Assembly (NCBI GenBank): GCA_022764045.1
Contig: JALERU010000014.1
Span: forward strand, 1 to 64,000
Source: Clostridiales bacterium
GTDB lineage: Bacteria > Bacillota > Clostridia > Oscillospirales > Oscillospiraceae
DNA length: 64,000 nt
Direction: 5' to 3'
Below the pieces are notes generated by a model. It was not told the DNA's origin and made no database searches. It saw nothing but the letters and a program-made list of their open reading frames with translations. This document shows, piece after piece, positions 42,252 through 50,665 of the stretch (position 1 is its first letter; each line of letters starts with the position of its first letter). Made by a program: the position numbers and the translations under genes.

Positions 42252-43616
42252 TTATAAAAGCACGGCCAAGGCCTCGCGGATATTCTTTACAGGGATCAGT
42301 TGCAGCCCTTTTGGCGGCACAATGGTCTGCCGGCCGTGGCGCTGGGGAACCAGACACTTGGTAAATCCCAGACGGCGTACTTCCGCCAGCCGCTGGTTCA
42401 GGGCAGACACGGAGCGAAGCTCACCGGTCAGTCCCACCTCGCCCACGGCCACAAGATCCGCCGGAACCACTCGGTCCCGGAAACTGGAGGCCAGGGCCAG
42501 CACCGCCGCCAGGTCGGCGCCGGGCTCGTCCAGATAGAGACCGCCGATGACATTCAGATAGGCGTCACAGGTGTTCACTGCCAGCCCTCCCCGCTTTTCC
42601 AAAACCGCCATCAGGAGCATGGCGCGGTTATAGTCAAAACCATTGGTGCTCCTGCGTGGGTTGCCAAAGGCGCTGGGAGTCAGCAGAGCTTGTACCTCGG
42701 CTAAAACGGGACGAGCGCCCTCCATCACACAGGTGACACAGGTGCCCGGTTCGTCGGTCAGCCGTCCCTCCAGAAGGGTTTGAGAGGGGTTGGGAACCTC
42801 TCTCAGGCCGGTATCATCCATGTCGAAAACGCCGATTTCATTGGTGGCCCCATACCGGTTTTTGGCGGCCCGGAGGATGCGGTAGGACATGTGCCGGTCC
42901 CCCTCAAAGTAGAGGACGCAGTCCACCATGTGTTCCAAGACCTTGGGGCCGGCCAGGCTGCCCTCTTTGTTCACATGTCCGATCACAAAGACGGTGATCC
43001 CCTTCCCTTTTGCCAGCTGCATCAGGGCCATGGTACATTCCTTCACCTGGGATATGCTGCCGGGAGACGCGGTTTGGTCTCCATTGTACATGGTCTGAAT
43101 GGAGTCCACAATGAGAATTTCCGGCGCGGTTTCGTCCACCGCGGCGGTGATCTGTTCCAGGTTGTTTTCCGCGTAGAGGTATAGGCCCATATCACCCACC
43201 CCCAGGCGTTCTGCCCGCAGCTTTAACTGGCGCTCGGATTCCTCACCGGACACATAGAGAACCTTCGCAAATTTGCAAAGCTGATCGCAGATTTGCAGCA
43301 TCAGGGTGGACTTGCCAATGCCGGGCGCGCCGCCGATGAGCACCAGGGAACCCTGGACCGCGCCGCCACCCAGCACCCGGTCCAGTTCCGCCAGGCCTGT
43401 GGGGAAACGGATCTCCTGGTCAATGGTCATCTCAGAGACCAGCTTGGGCTTACGAATGGGCCCCATGGAAATGGCGGGCTTTCCGCTCCCCTTGGTTTTG
43501 GGGGCGGCGGGCTGCTCCACGATGGTGTTCCAGGACCCGCAGGCTGAGCACTGGCCCTGCCACTTTGGGGTCTCGTTGCCGCACTGGGTGCAGTAAAAAA
43601 TCGTTTTGGCCTTCAT
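42252..43616 (-). CDS. radA: DNA repair protein RadA
   Basis: The 454-residue branch-migration ATPase has an N-terminal zinc finger (C9, C12, C23, C26), Walker A GGAPGIGKST, the RadA-specific KNRYGATNEIG motif and a C-terminal Lon-protease-like domain with PGADLAAVLALASSFRD. It processes recombination intermediates together with RecA. Its ATG overlaps the stop of the cwlD-like gene by 4 bp, so the two are one operon. Confidence 0.96.
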   Translation of the reverse strand: MKAKTIFYCTQCGNETPKWQGQCSACGSWNTIVEQPAAPKTKGSGKPAISMGPIRKPKLVSEMTIDQEIRFPTGLAELDRVLGGGAVQGSLVLIGGAPGIGKSTLMLQICDQLCKFAKVLYVSGEESERQLKLRAERLGVGDMGLYLYAENNLEQITAAVDETAPEILIVDSIQTMYNGDQTASPGSISQVKECTMALMQLAKGKGITVFVIGHVNKEGSLAGPKVLEHMVDCVLYFEGDRHMSYRILRAAKNRYGATNEIGVFDMDDTGLREVPNPSQTLLEGRLTDEPGTCVTCVMEGARPVLAEVQALLTPSAFGNPRRSTNGFDYNRAMLLMAVLEKRGGLAVNTCDAYLNVIGGLYLDEPGADLAAVLALASSFRDRVVPADLVAVGEVGLTGELRSVSALNQRLAEVRRLGFTKCLVPQRHGRQTIVPPKGLQLIPVKNIREALAVLL

Positions 43617-44341
43617 ACAAAGGATTCTCCTTCTTGGGAATTTCCGCTGGTGAGATAGCAGGCGGCCAGAGACATGGCCAGCTTCATTTGATAGGCCCGC
43701 TCCTGGAGCAGGCGGGCTTCTTCAGGGTTGGACAGAAAGCCGCACTCCACCAGAATCGCCCGGCAGGAAATGTGATTCATCAGATACACGCTGGAGGCGA
43801 TATGCTGGGGAGCCCGTTTCTTTTCCGGGGCCGCTACCTCCGTTAAGGTCTGCTGAACCTGCTGGGCCAGGGGCATGGAGAGAGCTTCCTCCCCATAAAA
43901 CACTTGGATGCCCCGATGGCTTGGGTTAGGGGACGCGTTTTGATGGATGCTGATGAGGGTGGCGTTTTCGATGCGATTGATCAGCGCCACCCGGTTGTGA
44001 AGGTCGGAGACCTTCTTTTCCCGCAAGGTACCGGCGCTCTCATCGTGGATGGATACGTCGGTGTACCGGGTCATTACCGCTGGTACGCCATAGAACCCCA
44101 TGAGCTGGTCCAGCTCCAGGGCGATGGCCAGATTGATCTGGCTTTCCGCCTGCCCGGAGGCCGAAACCGCGCCGCCATCCTCTCCCCCGTGGCCGGGGTC
44201 AATGATGAGGGTTTGCTGGTTCATCCGGGCAAAGGCCGGCAAGGTCTTTTGGAACCAGGGCGCCTGGGTGAGCGCGGTGATCAGGCAAATGACGGTGAAG
44301 AAACACAGGAGCGTCCGGCGCTCTGTTACAAATCGTTTCAA
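43613..44341 (-). CDS. cwlD: N-acetylmuramoyl-L-alanine amidase, CwlD-like
   Basis: The 242-residue Amidase_3 protein has one N-terminal signal-anchor helix (about 10-28), zinc motif LIIDPGHGGEDGGA, SIHQNAS and the catalytic VECGFLSNPEEA. Its length and layout match CwlD, which helps make muramic-delta-lactam in the spore cortex, consistent with a spore former. The start is TTG at 44341 with GGAGGG 7 bp upstream. Gene neighbours are radA and, divergently, the cotJ locus. Confidence 0.85.
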   Translation of the reverse strand: MKRFVTERRTLLCFFTVICLITALTQAPWFQKTLPAFARMNQQTLIIDPGHGGEDGGAVSASGQAESQINLAIALELDQLMGFYGVPAVMTRYTDVSIHDESAGTLREKKVSDLHNRVALINRIENATLISIHQNASPNPSHRGIQVFYGEEALSMPLAQQVQQTLTEVAAPEKKRAPQHIASSVYLMNHISCRAILVECGFLSNPEEARLLQERAYQMKLAMSLAACYLTSGNSQEGESFV

Positions 44342-44548
44342 AAAGCATCCCTCCCCTGGAACTCTATGCCGGGGTGGGGCGGGACAGACCTGCCCCTGAA
44401 AGGGGGCTTCGTCAAAATTATAGCAGATGGTCTCTCATTCCGCAATCCCACTGAGATTTCCGGTTCCTTTTTCCCCAGGGGCGCATAGACTGGAATGAAC
44501 GCGGATCGTACCGATCCCGCGCCGCTTTTGTAAAAGGAGGTACTTCCA

Positions 44549-45022
44549 TTGTTCTGTGCAAATTCCAACGGAAATCAGTCTTCCGGCAATCGTCCGGCCT
44601 GTCCCGCCGGACAGGGGTCTTTGCCCGCCTGCGGCCCCTTCGCGGTCCCCTTTGTGGTGAGCCAGGGCGCCGCGCCCCAGCGGTATTCCAAAACCAAAGC
44701 GCTGGAAAACGGCACCCTCTTCCCTGACCTGGACCTTCCCTTCCATCTGAAGGTCAACGCGCCTCAGCTGGCCGATACAGATCTCAACCAACTCCGGGCC
44801 TTGGATTTCGTCATTCAGGAGCTGGGCCTCTATCTGGACACCCATCCCAACGACAGTGAGGCCTTTGCCCTCTTCCAGAATTATGTGGAGCTAGAAAAGA
44901 CTGCCCGGGAGAGCTATGTGGAGGAGCACGGTCCCCTGACCCAGAACGACGCCGCCATGGACGACACCTATACCTGGGGCAAGGGCCCCTGGCCCTGGCA
45001 GTATACCGAGGAGGAGGCATAA
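44549..45022 (+). CDS. cotJB: Spore coat protein CotJA-CotJB fusion
   Basis: The 157-residue protein joins two coat proteins that are normally separate. Residues about 25-62 carry the CotJA pattern (PQRYSKTKALENGTLFPDLD, then LPF). Residues about 74-157 are a full CotJB with LRALDFVIQELGLYLDTHPN, HGPLT and the terminal GPWPWQY. The join has no stop or frameshift. Start TTG at 44549, with AAAGGAGG 8 bp upstream. CotJA, CotJB and CotJC act together in the spore coat; the cotJC that should follow is truncated. Confidence 0.88.
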   Translation: MFCANSNGNQSSGNRPACPAGQGSLPACGPFAVPFVVSQGAAPQRYSKTKALENGTLFPDLDLPFHLKVNAPQLADTDLNQLRALDFVIQELGLYLDTHPNDSEAFALFQNYVELEKTARESYVEEHGPLTQNDAAMDDTYTWGKGPWPWQYTEEEA

Positions 45023-45025
45023 GGC

Positions 45026-45139
45026 ATGTTTGTATATCAGAAAAAATTGCAGTATCCCGTCAGAATCAAAAACACCAACCCGAAGTTGGCTGCCCTGATT
45101 ATCTCCCAGTACGGCGGGCCGGAGTGCGATAGGCTATAA
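45026..45139 (+). pseudogene. cotJC: Truncated spore coat protein CotJC
   Basis: The 37-codon frame begins 3 bp after the CotJA-CotJB stop and reads MFVYQKKLQYPVRIKNTNPK, then LAALIISQYGGP, which matches the first 32 or so residues of CotJC (a catalase-like ferritin-fold coat protein of about 190 residues). It then runs into ECDRL and TAA. The rest of cotJC is absent from the following 200 bp, so this is a deletion rather than a simple frameshift. Confidence 0.85.
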
Positions 45140-45339
45140 TCTGGGAGAACGTAAGAATTTCTACGCAATCTCTTAAGAAAATCTTCATCGGTGCTTAATT
45201 CTGACAAAAGAATCCCCTGCTATACTATGATTAACAACAGAGTGAGCACTGCTCATCCCCTATTGGGCAGCCAACTACGCGCCGCCCGACTACAAAACCG
45301 GAGGAACCGGATACCCCAGAGAAACAAGGAGGGAACCCC

Positions 45340-46407
45340 ATGAACGTTTTGATCTTCACAGGACATTTTGGGATGGGACATATCGCCGCTGCCCAGGCAG
45401 TCCGGCAGGAGATCCTTCGTCAGGACCCCACTGCTTCCGTGACCATTGTTGATGTGGTAGAGGATTGCTTTCCTCAACTGCATCGGCTGGTCTATGGCTG
45501 CTTTGATCTGACTGTGAATTACTTTTCCAGTGTTTATAACCTGCTCAACCGGCTGGCCAGCCATGGCGAGTGCGCGCCAATGAAGCGGATTATGGTCCAG
45601 AAGCTGGATCAGGTGCTGTATGAAAGCCAGGCAGACCTGGTGATTTCCACCCTGCCCCTGAGTTCACAATACATCTCCACTTATAAACAAACCACGGGGA
45701 GCTCCATTCCCCTGTATACTTACATCACAGACATCGACGCCCACAGCGAATGGGTCGCGCCGGAAACCGACTGCTACTTTGTGGGGGACGAGTCCACCCG
45801 CCTGCAGTTGCTCCGGCTGAGGGTGCCGGCTGACCAGATTGTGGTCAGCGGAATTCCCGTTCGCCAGGAGTTTCAGTTCCACTCCGCCGGCGGCTCCGGA
45901 AAGAAAGAGCTGCTGGTGATGGGAGGAGGCCTGGGGCTGATTCCCCATGCCGAGTCCCTTCTGACAGCCCTTTCCCAGGCCGATGACGTCCACGTGACCG
46001 TGATTACCGGGAAAAATGAGAGCCTGTATCAGGAACTGAGCAAGACCTATCCGGCCTTTGAGATCGTTGGTTTCACCGACCGGGTGGTCGATTATATGAC
46101 CAGGGCCGATCTTTTGCTGACCAAGGCCGGTGGAATTACCACATTTGAGGCCATTCATTCCGGCACACCCATGTGCTTGCTCCGCCCATTCCTCATGCAG
46201 GAGGAGGCCAATGCCTTCTATGTTCAGCGGCAGGGCTTTGGCAAGGTCCTCTGGGACAAAGGGGAGGAGGCCCGTGAGCTGCTGGCCCTTTTACGGGATG
46301 AGGAAACCCTGGCGGACATCAGACAGCGGATGGCGGTGGCCCTGCGGAGTCTGGACCAGGTCACTGCCCTGGACCGGTTTTGGGAAACGAGGAAGGCAGT
46401 ATGCTGA
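45340..46407 (+). CDS. MGDG synthase / MurG-like glycosyltransferase
   Basis: The 355-residue GT-B enzyme has GHFGMGHIAAAQAV at the N terminus (the MGDG_synth acceptor side) and the nucleotide-sugar-binding ADLLLTKAGGITTFEAI of the MurG/UgtP group. It would transfer a hexose to diacylglycerol or a lipid-linked acceptor. AAGGAGGG precedes the ATG. It opens a tight operon with a deacetylase (4-bp overlap), a flippase-like protein (8-bp overlap) and VanZ, pointing to glycolipid or wall-polymer synthesis. Confidence 0.9.
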   Translation: MNVLIFTGHFGMGHIAAAQAVRQEILRQDPTASVTIVDVVEDCFPQLHRLVYGCFDLTVNYFSSVYNLLNRLASHGECAPMKRIMVQKLDQVLYESQADLVISTLPLSSQYISTYKQTTGSSIPLYTYITDIDAHSEWVAPETDCYFVGDESTRLQLLRLRVPADQIVVSGIPVRQEFQFHSAGGSGKKELLVMGGGLGLIPHAESLLTALSQADDVHVTVITGKNESLYQELSKTYPAFEIVGFTDRVVDYMTRADLLLTKAGGITTFEAIHSGTPMCLLRPFLMQEEANAFYVQRQGFGKVLWDKGEEARELLALLRDEETLADIRQRMAVALRSLDQVTALDRFWETRKAVC

Positions 46408-47087
46408 TTCCCCTGTTGCTGCTCACTGGCGCGGCGGCCGGCAGCTATGCCTTGTTCCCGTCCACCTGGCGCAAGGCTGTCCACCGGCTGGGGCGAGGAA
46501 AGCGAAAAAAAGCAGGGGTTCTGTATCTCACCTTTGACGACGGCCCCAGTCCGGAGGCTACCCCTGCCCTCCTGGATTTGCTGACGGAGCACCATGTCCC
46601 GGCGACGTTTTTTGTGGTGGCGGAGTTTGCCAAGGAGAATCCCCAACTACTCCGGCGGATGGTGGAGGAAGGGCATCAGATTGGCTTTCATTCGGCCCGG
46701 CACCGCAGCGCCTATTGCATGACGCCCCGGCAGACCCGGCAGGATTTTTCCCAGGGACTGGCGGAGCTGAAAAAGCTGGGGATTACCCCGCGATATTTTC
46801 GGCCGCCCTGGGGCGTTGTCAACTGGACCTCCCTTCGTCAGATTAAGGGGAATCATTTGCGCCCTGTTCTCTGGGATGTGATGGCCCAGGACTGGCGGGG
46901 AGATATCACGGCGGAAGAGATCGCTGACCGTCTGCGCCGCCGAACCTGGCCGGGAGCGGTCATTTGTCTCCACGACGGCCGCGGCGCGAAGGGAGCGCCA
47001 TATCGTACCATCCAAGCTCTTAAGGACCAGCTTCCCCGGTGGCTGGAACAGGGCTATCAATTTCGGACCATAGAACAGAATGAATAA
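46401..47087 (+). CDS. Polysaccharide deacetylase (NodB/PgdA-like)
   Basis: The 228-residue protein has an N-terminal signal-anchor helix, then the NodB domain with motif 1 LYLTFDDGPSPEATPA, motif 2 GFHSARHRS, motif 3 YFRPPWGVVN and a final VICLHDGRG. Motif 2 reads HSARH, a variant of the usual HSxxH zinc motif. It would remove acetyl groups from an extracellular amino sugar. The start overlaps the glycosyltransferase stop by 4 bp. Confidence 0.9.
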   Translation: MLIPLLLLTGAAAGSYALFPSTWRKAVHRLGRGKRKKAGVLYLTFDDGPSPEATPALLDLLTEHHVPATFFVVAEFAKENPQLLRRMVEEGHQIGFHSARHRSAYCMTPRQTRQDFSQGLAELKKLGITPRYFRPPWGVVNWTSLRQIKGNHLRPVLWDVMAQDWRGDITAEEIADRLRRRTWPGAVICLHDGRGAKGAPYRTIQALKDQLPRWLEQGYQFRTIEQNE

Positions 47088-48126
47088 CACTCCATGGAAA
47101 AAAGGGGTTGCCTGCGGCGGGTTCTTTCTGCTGCTGCTGGGCCTTACCTTTTATATCTTGCTGAAGGACCAGGAGCCCGCTCTGCTTTGGGCGGCGCTGG
47201 GGCAGGCAAAGCTACCCTGGCTGGGAGTGGGCGTGGCTTGCATGGTGATCTTTTTTTGCTGCGAGGCCCGGAACATCCAAAGGGGGCTGGCCATGTTTCA
47301 CTCCCCGGCCCCTTATCGGTCCTGCCTGCTCTATGGGATTACGGGGTTTTTCTTCAGCTCTGTGACTCCCTCAGCCTCCGGCGGGCAGCCCATGCAGCTA
47401 TATAGCATGTGCCGGGATGGACACCTCCCAGCCCCCAGCGCCTTGGCGCTGCTGACAGAATTCTTTTCCTTTCAGTTGGCGGCGGTGACGCTGGCGGGGT
47501 TTGGACTTGTTCTTCACTGGCAGCAGCTGATGGCCTTGGAAACCAGCGCCTTTTTCTGCTTTCTGGTGGGAACAGGGTGCAATCTTCTGGTGGTGCTGGC
47601 GCTGGGTGGGGCGGCCTTTTCCCGCCGCTTTTTGCCCAGGGTGTGGGGTTGGCTGATGATCCCCGCCCGGCGGATCTTTCCCCGGCAGGTCCAGGGCTGG
47701 GAGGCCTGGGCGAAAAAACAGTGGCATGATTTGCGCCAGTGTACCCAGTGCTACGCCACCCATAAAAAACAGATGGTGCAGATGTTTTTGGTTTCTCTGC
47801 TCCAGTTGGCCGCGTACCACAGCGTTCCTTTCTGGGTTTATTTGGCCTTTGGGCTCAGTGAACAGGCTCTTCCAACGGTGATAGGGCTGCAAGCGGTCCT
47901 TTTTCTCTCCGTGTCGTCCCTGCCTCTTCCCGGGGCGGTGGGGCTTACAGAAGGGGGATTCCTGCTGCTGTATCGAGCCATGTTTCCCGCGGCCCTTTTG
48001 CCTGGGGCCATGCTGCTCAGCCGGGCAGTCAGTTTCTATCTGTTCCTGCTGCTTGCCGGCCTTTTCCTGGCCGGGCGGTTTCTTCGACACAGTTTTTTCG
48101 TTTCGGAGGCGACGAAGATTATGTGA
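47080..48126 (+). CDS. Lysylphosphatidylglycerol synthase TM-domain / YbhN-like flippase family protein
   Basis: The 348-residue protein has about eight hydrophobic segments and the family signature TGFFFSSVTPSASGGQPMQL near 88-107, followed later by SSLPLPGAVGLTEGG. This is the MprF N-terminal/UPF0104 membrane domain without the aminoacyl-transferase part, thought to move lipids across the membrane. It overlaps the deacetylase by 8 bp, so it may flip the product of the glycosyltransferase. Confidence 0.9.
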   Translation: MNNTPWKKGVACGGFFLLLLGLTFYILLKDQEPALLWAALGQAKLPWLGVGVACMVIFFCCEARNIQRGLAMFHSPAPYRSCLLYGITGFFFSSVTPSASGGQPMQLYSMCRDGHLPAPSALALLTEFFSFQLAAVTLAGFGLVLHWQQLMALETSAFFCFLVGTGCNLLVVLALGGAAFSRRFLPRVWGWLMIPARRIFPRQVQGWEAWAKKQWHDLRQCTQCYATHKKQMVQMFLVSLLQLAAYHSVPFWVYLAFGLSEQALPTVIGLQAVLFLSVSSLPLPGAVGLTEGGFLLLYRAMFPAALLPGAMLLSRAVSFYLFLLLAGLFLAGRFLRHSFFVSEATKIM

Positions 48127-48163
48127 CCGTTGAACGATAAAATGATCCTCGGAGGTGGTGTCT

Positions 48164-48787
48164 TTGGAAGCCTTCATCTTCCTGGCCTATGAGCTCCTGG
48201 CGTCCCTTCTCCCCTGCTTGGCGGTCTTTGCCCTTCTGGATCTTCGCCCTGGGTGTAGGGAGTGGCGGGGGAAAATCCTCCGCATGACGCTGCTGCTGTG
48301 CTTTGTCCTCTACCTGGTTGCTGTTTACCACTTTACCGGTGTCGGGACACTCTACGACGGGCTGCTTTATCAATGGGAAATCTGGTCAGAGCGGATCAAC
48401 CTATTCCCCTTTTCCCGTGACATTGACCCGATGGGATACGTTCTCAATGTGCTGCTCTTTTTGCCTTTGGGGGTTCTGCTCCCCCTTGTCTGGAGGACTT
48501 GGGCAAGGGCGGGTAAGGTGTTGTGCTTGGGCGCTGGGTTTTCCCTTCTGATTGAGCTGAGCCAGCTATTGAACAACCGGAGCACGGATGTGGATGATCT
48601 CATTCTCAACACCCTGGGCGCTTTCGTGGGCTTTCTCCTGTACAAAGGGCTGACCCACGGGAAGAGACAGACAGATCACCCGCCGGTTCCAAGGCTGTCT
48701 CCCCTGTGGTATATTGTAATAACCTTTGCCGGGCGGTTTTTCCTGTTCAACGACATGGGGCTGGCACGGGTGCTGTACGGCTTTTAA
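48164..48787 (+). CDS. VanZ family membrane protein
   Basis: The 207-residue protein has about five helices with RINLFPFSRDI, VLNVLLFLPLGVLLPLVW and LLIELSQLLNNRSTDVDDLILNTLGAFVGF, the VanZ pattern. The TTG at 48164 has GGAGG 8 bp upstream; two GTG codons directly on the ribosome binding site (48155, 48158) are poor alternatives. Last gene of the envelope operon, before the terminator at 48812. Confidence 0.87.
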   Translation: MEAFIFLAYELLASLLPCLAVFALLDLRPGCREWRGKILRMTLLLCFVLYLVAVYHFTGVGTLYDGLLYQWEIWSERINLFPFSRDIDPMGYVLNVLLFLPLGVLLPLVWRTWARAGKVLCLGAGFSLLIELSQLLNNRSTDVDDLILNTLGAFVGFLLYKGLTHGKRQTDHPPVPRLSPLWYIVITFAGRFFLFNDMGLARVLYGF

Positions 48788-48811
48788 TGTGGGTTTTCCC
48801 TTCTATTACTT

Positions 48812-48850
48812 AAAAAATCGGTTCGTCCTCGAAGGACGAACCGATTTTTT
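48812..48850. terminator. Bidirectional terminator
   Basis: AAATCGGTTCGTCC and GGACGAACCGATTT around TCGA, with A and T runs, between convergent operons. Confidence 0.92.
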
Positions 48851-48887
48851 CAAGCTGTGGAGAAGAGCATCTCGCTTCCAAGAACCT

Positions 48888-49886
48888 CTATTCAACCTCA
48901 AATTTGGGCCGGCCCAAGCCGATGTGGACCTGTGTCCCCTGGCCCTGCTGGGAGGTGATGGAAATGGTGTGCCCCAGCAGCGCAGCCACCCGGCGGCAGA
49001 GGTAAAGCCCGATGCCGGTGGCCTTTTGATCCATGCGGCCGTTGTTGCCGGTAAAGCCTTTGTCAAAGACCCGGGGCAGATCCTCGGGGGCGATGCCAAT
49101 GCCGGTATCGGCGATGACCAGGGTCTGCTCCCCTTCTGAGAAAATAGAAATTTCACCGCCAGAGGGAGTGTATTTCAGGGCGTTGGACAAAAGCTGCTCC
49201 AGCAGGAAAGAGAGCCACTTTTCATCGCTGAGAATTTCCAGGTGAGTTTCCTGAAAGGTGAGGCGAATCTTTTTCAGAATAAAGAGCTTTGCGTATTTCC
49301 GCACCGTCTGGCGAAGGATCTGATCCAAGTGACACCGATGGAGCACCAGGTCCTTGGCCTCGCTGTCCAGGCGGAGATATTGGAGGACCATGTCCACATA
49401 TTGAGAAATCTTCTGAAGCTCAATTTCCAGTTCGGTCGCTTTCCCAGGGCCTGACTGGAGAAGGAGATCCATGGCGGCGATGGGGGTTTTGATCTGGTGG
49501 ACCCAGAGGGTATAATAGGCGGTTAGGTCCGCCAGCGAGGCATCGGCCTGGGCCTGAAGCTGCCGGTTTTCCCGCACCAGGCGGTGGAGCAGGCGGCTGT
49601 AGTCTGCTTCAATGAGGGTGGTCGCCTCTGGGAGGTCCTCGGTGGTGACCAGAATTTCTTCCTCCATTTTCCGCAGAATCTTATCCTTGCGCCAGAACCG
49701 CAGAAAACTGATCCCAGCGAAAAAGACGGTCCCCGCCGCGCAAAGACAGAACAAATAAATGATGGCCTCTTTTGGCAGGCCATATAGCCAGAAAATCAGC
49801 GCTGCGATTCCGGCGCAGAGCAGGCCGGCGGCGGCAACCAACTGCCGGGAGGCCAGCCAGGCGAAAAAAAGGGGCTTGTCTCTCAT
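48888..49886 (-). CDS. Bce-type intramembrane-sensing histidine kinase
   Basis: The 332-residue kinase has two N-terminal helices (about 16-36 and 42-64) with almost no outer loop, which is the intramembrane-sensing BceS layout. It has the phospho-acceptor H130 in VHQIKTPIAA and ATPase boxes LLSNALKYTP, DTGIGI and ATGIGLYLC. It would sense antimicrobial peptides through the BceAB transporter encoded upstream and phosphorylate the response regulator, whose stop lies 1 bp away. Confidence 0.93.
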   Translation of the reverse strand: MRDKPLFFAWLASRQLVAAAGLLCAGIAALIFWLYGLPKEAIIYLFCLCAAGTVFFAGISFLRFWRKDKILRKMEEEILVTTEDLPEATTLIEADYSRLLHRLVRENRQLQAQADASLADLTAYYTLWVHQIKTPIAAMDLLLQSGPGKATELEIELQKISQYVDMVLQYLRLDSEAKDLVLHRCHLDQILRQTVRKYAKLFILKKIRLTFQETHLEILSDEKWLSFLLEQLLSNALKYTPSGGEISIFSEGEQTLVIADTGIGIAPEDLPRVFDKGFTGNNGRMDQKATGIGLYLCRRVAALLGHTISITSQQGQGTQVHIGLGRPKFEVE

Positions 49887-49887
49887 C

Positions 49888-50559
49888 TCACTTCACCATG
49901 TAGCCCAGGCCCTTTTTGGTGACGATGAGGTCCCGCAGGCCGATGCTTTCCAGCTTTTTTCGTAAACGGGTGATATTGACATATAGCGCGTTTTCGTCCA
50001 CATAGGCGTCGCAGGCCCACAGGGCGGCCATGAGAGCGTCTCGGGAGACTACGTTGGGTTTGTTTTCCAGCAGGACCTGCATCATGCGGGTCTCGTTTTT
50101 GGTTAGCTCTGCTTTTTGGCCTTCATAGACCACGGTGCAGTCCATGCTGTTGAACATAGCGCCGTTGTGTTCGATCAGGTGGCTTTGCCCCTGATAGTCA
50201 TAAGCCCGGCGAAGGATGGCCTGGACCTTTGCCAACAGGACCGAAAGGTCAAAGGGCTTGGCGATAAAGTCATCGGCCCCCAGATGGATGGCCATGACAA
50301 TATTGATATTTTCCGCAGCGGAGGACAGAAACAGGATGGGGACGCGGGAGACCCGCCGGATCTCCTGGCACCAGTGATAGCCATTGAAAAAAGGCAGGGT
50401 GATATCCAGCAAAACCAAATGAGGCTGAAAGGCGGCGAACTCCCCCATGATATTGGAAAAATCTTCCGCGCACTTGACCGTAAAGCCCCAGGCCTCCAGC
50501 TTGGCGGCGATGGCGCCGGCGATGACCTGGTCATCTTCCACCAGATAGATGCGGTGCAT
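49888..50559 (-). CDS. OmpR-family response regulator (BceR-like)
   Basis: The 223-residue regulator has a receiver domain with phospho-acceptor D52 (LVLLDITLPF) and AKPFDLS, and a C-terminal winged helix with LTKNETRMMQVLLENKPNVVSR. The ATG at 50559 follows GGGGGGAG; upstream in-frame codons would run through the hairpin at 50599. It pairs with the kinase and should control the bceAB-like genes upstream. Confidence 0.94.
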   Translation of the reverse strand: MHRIYLVEDDQVIAGAIAAKLEAWGFTVKCAEDFSNIMGEFAAFQPHLVLLDITLPFFNGYHWCQEIRRVSRVPILFLSSAAENINIVMAIHLGADDFIAKPFDLSVLLAKVQAILRRAYDYQGQSHLIEHNGAMFNSMDCTVVYEGQKAELTKNETRMMQVLLENKPNVVSRDALMAALWACDAYVDENALYVNITRLRKKLESIGLRDLIVTKKGLGYMVK

Positions 50560-50598
50560 TGGGCTCCCCCCTTTTGTGTTTGTTCTATCATACTCCAC

Positions 50599-50629
50599 AG
50601 CCGTGGAAATCGCAATGATTTCCACGGCT
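50599..50629. terminator. Perfect hairpin between traX and the response regulator
   Basis: AGCCGTGGAAATC (50599-50611) pairs perfectly with GATTTCCACGGCT (50617-50629). It has no following T run on the minus strand, so it may be an attenuator, RNA processing site or operator rather than a plain terminator. It splits the transporter half from the two-component half. Confidence 0.6.
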
Positions 50630-50665
50630 ATGGTTCTGTCATTTTTTGTTGTTTTCTTTGGCCGG

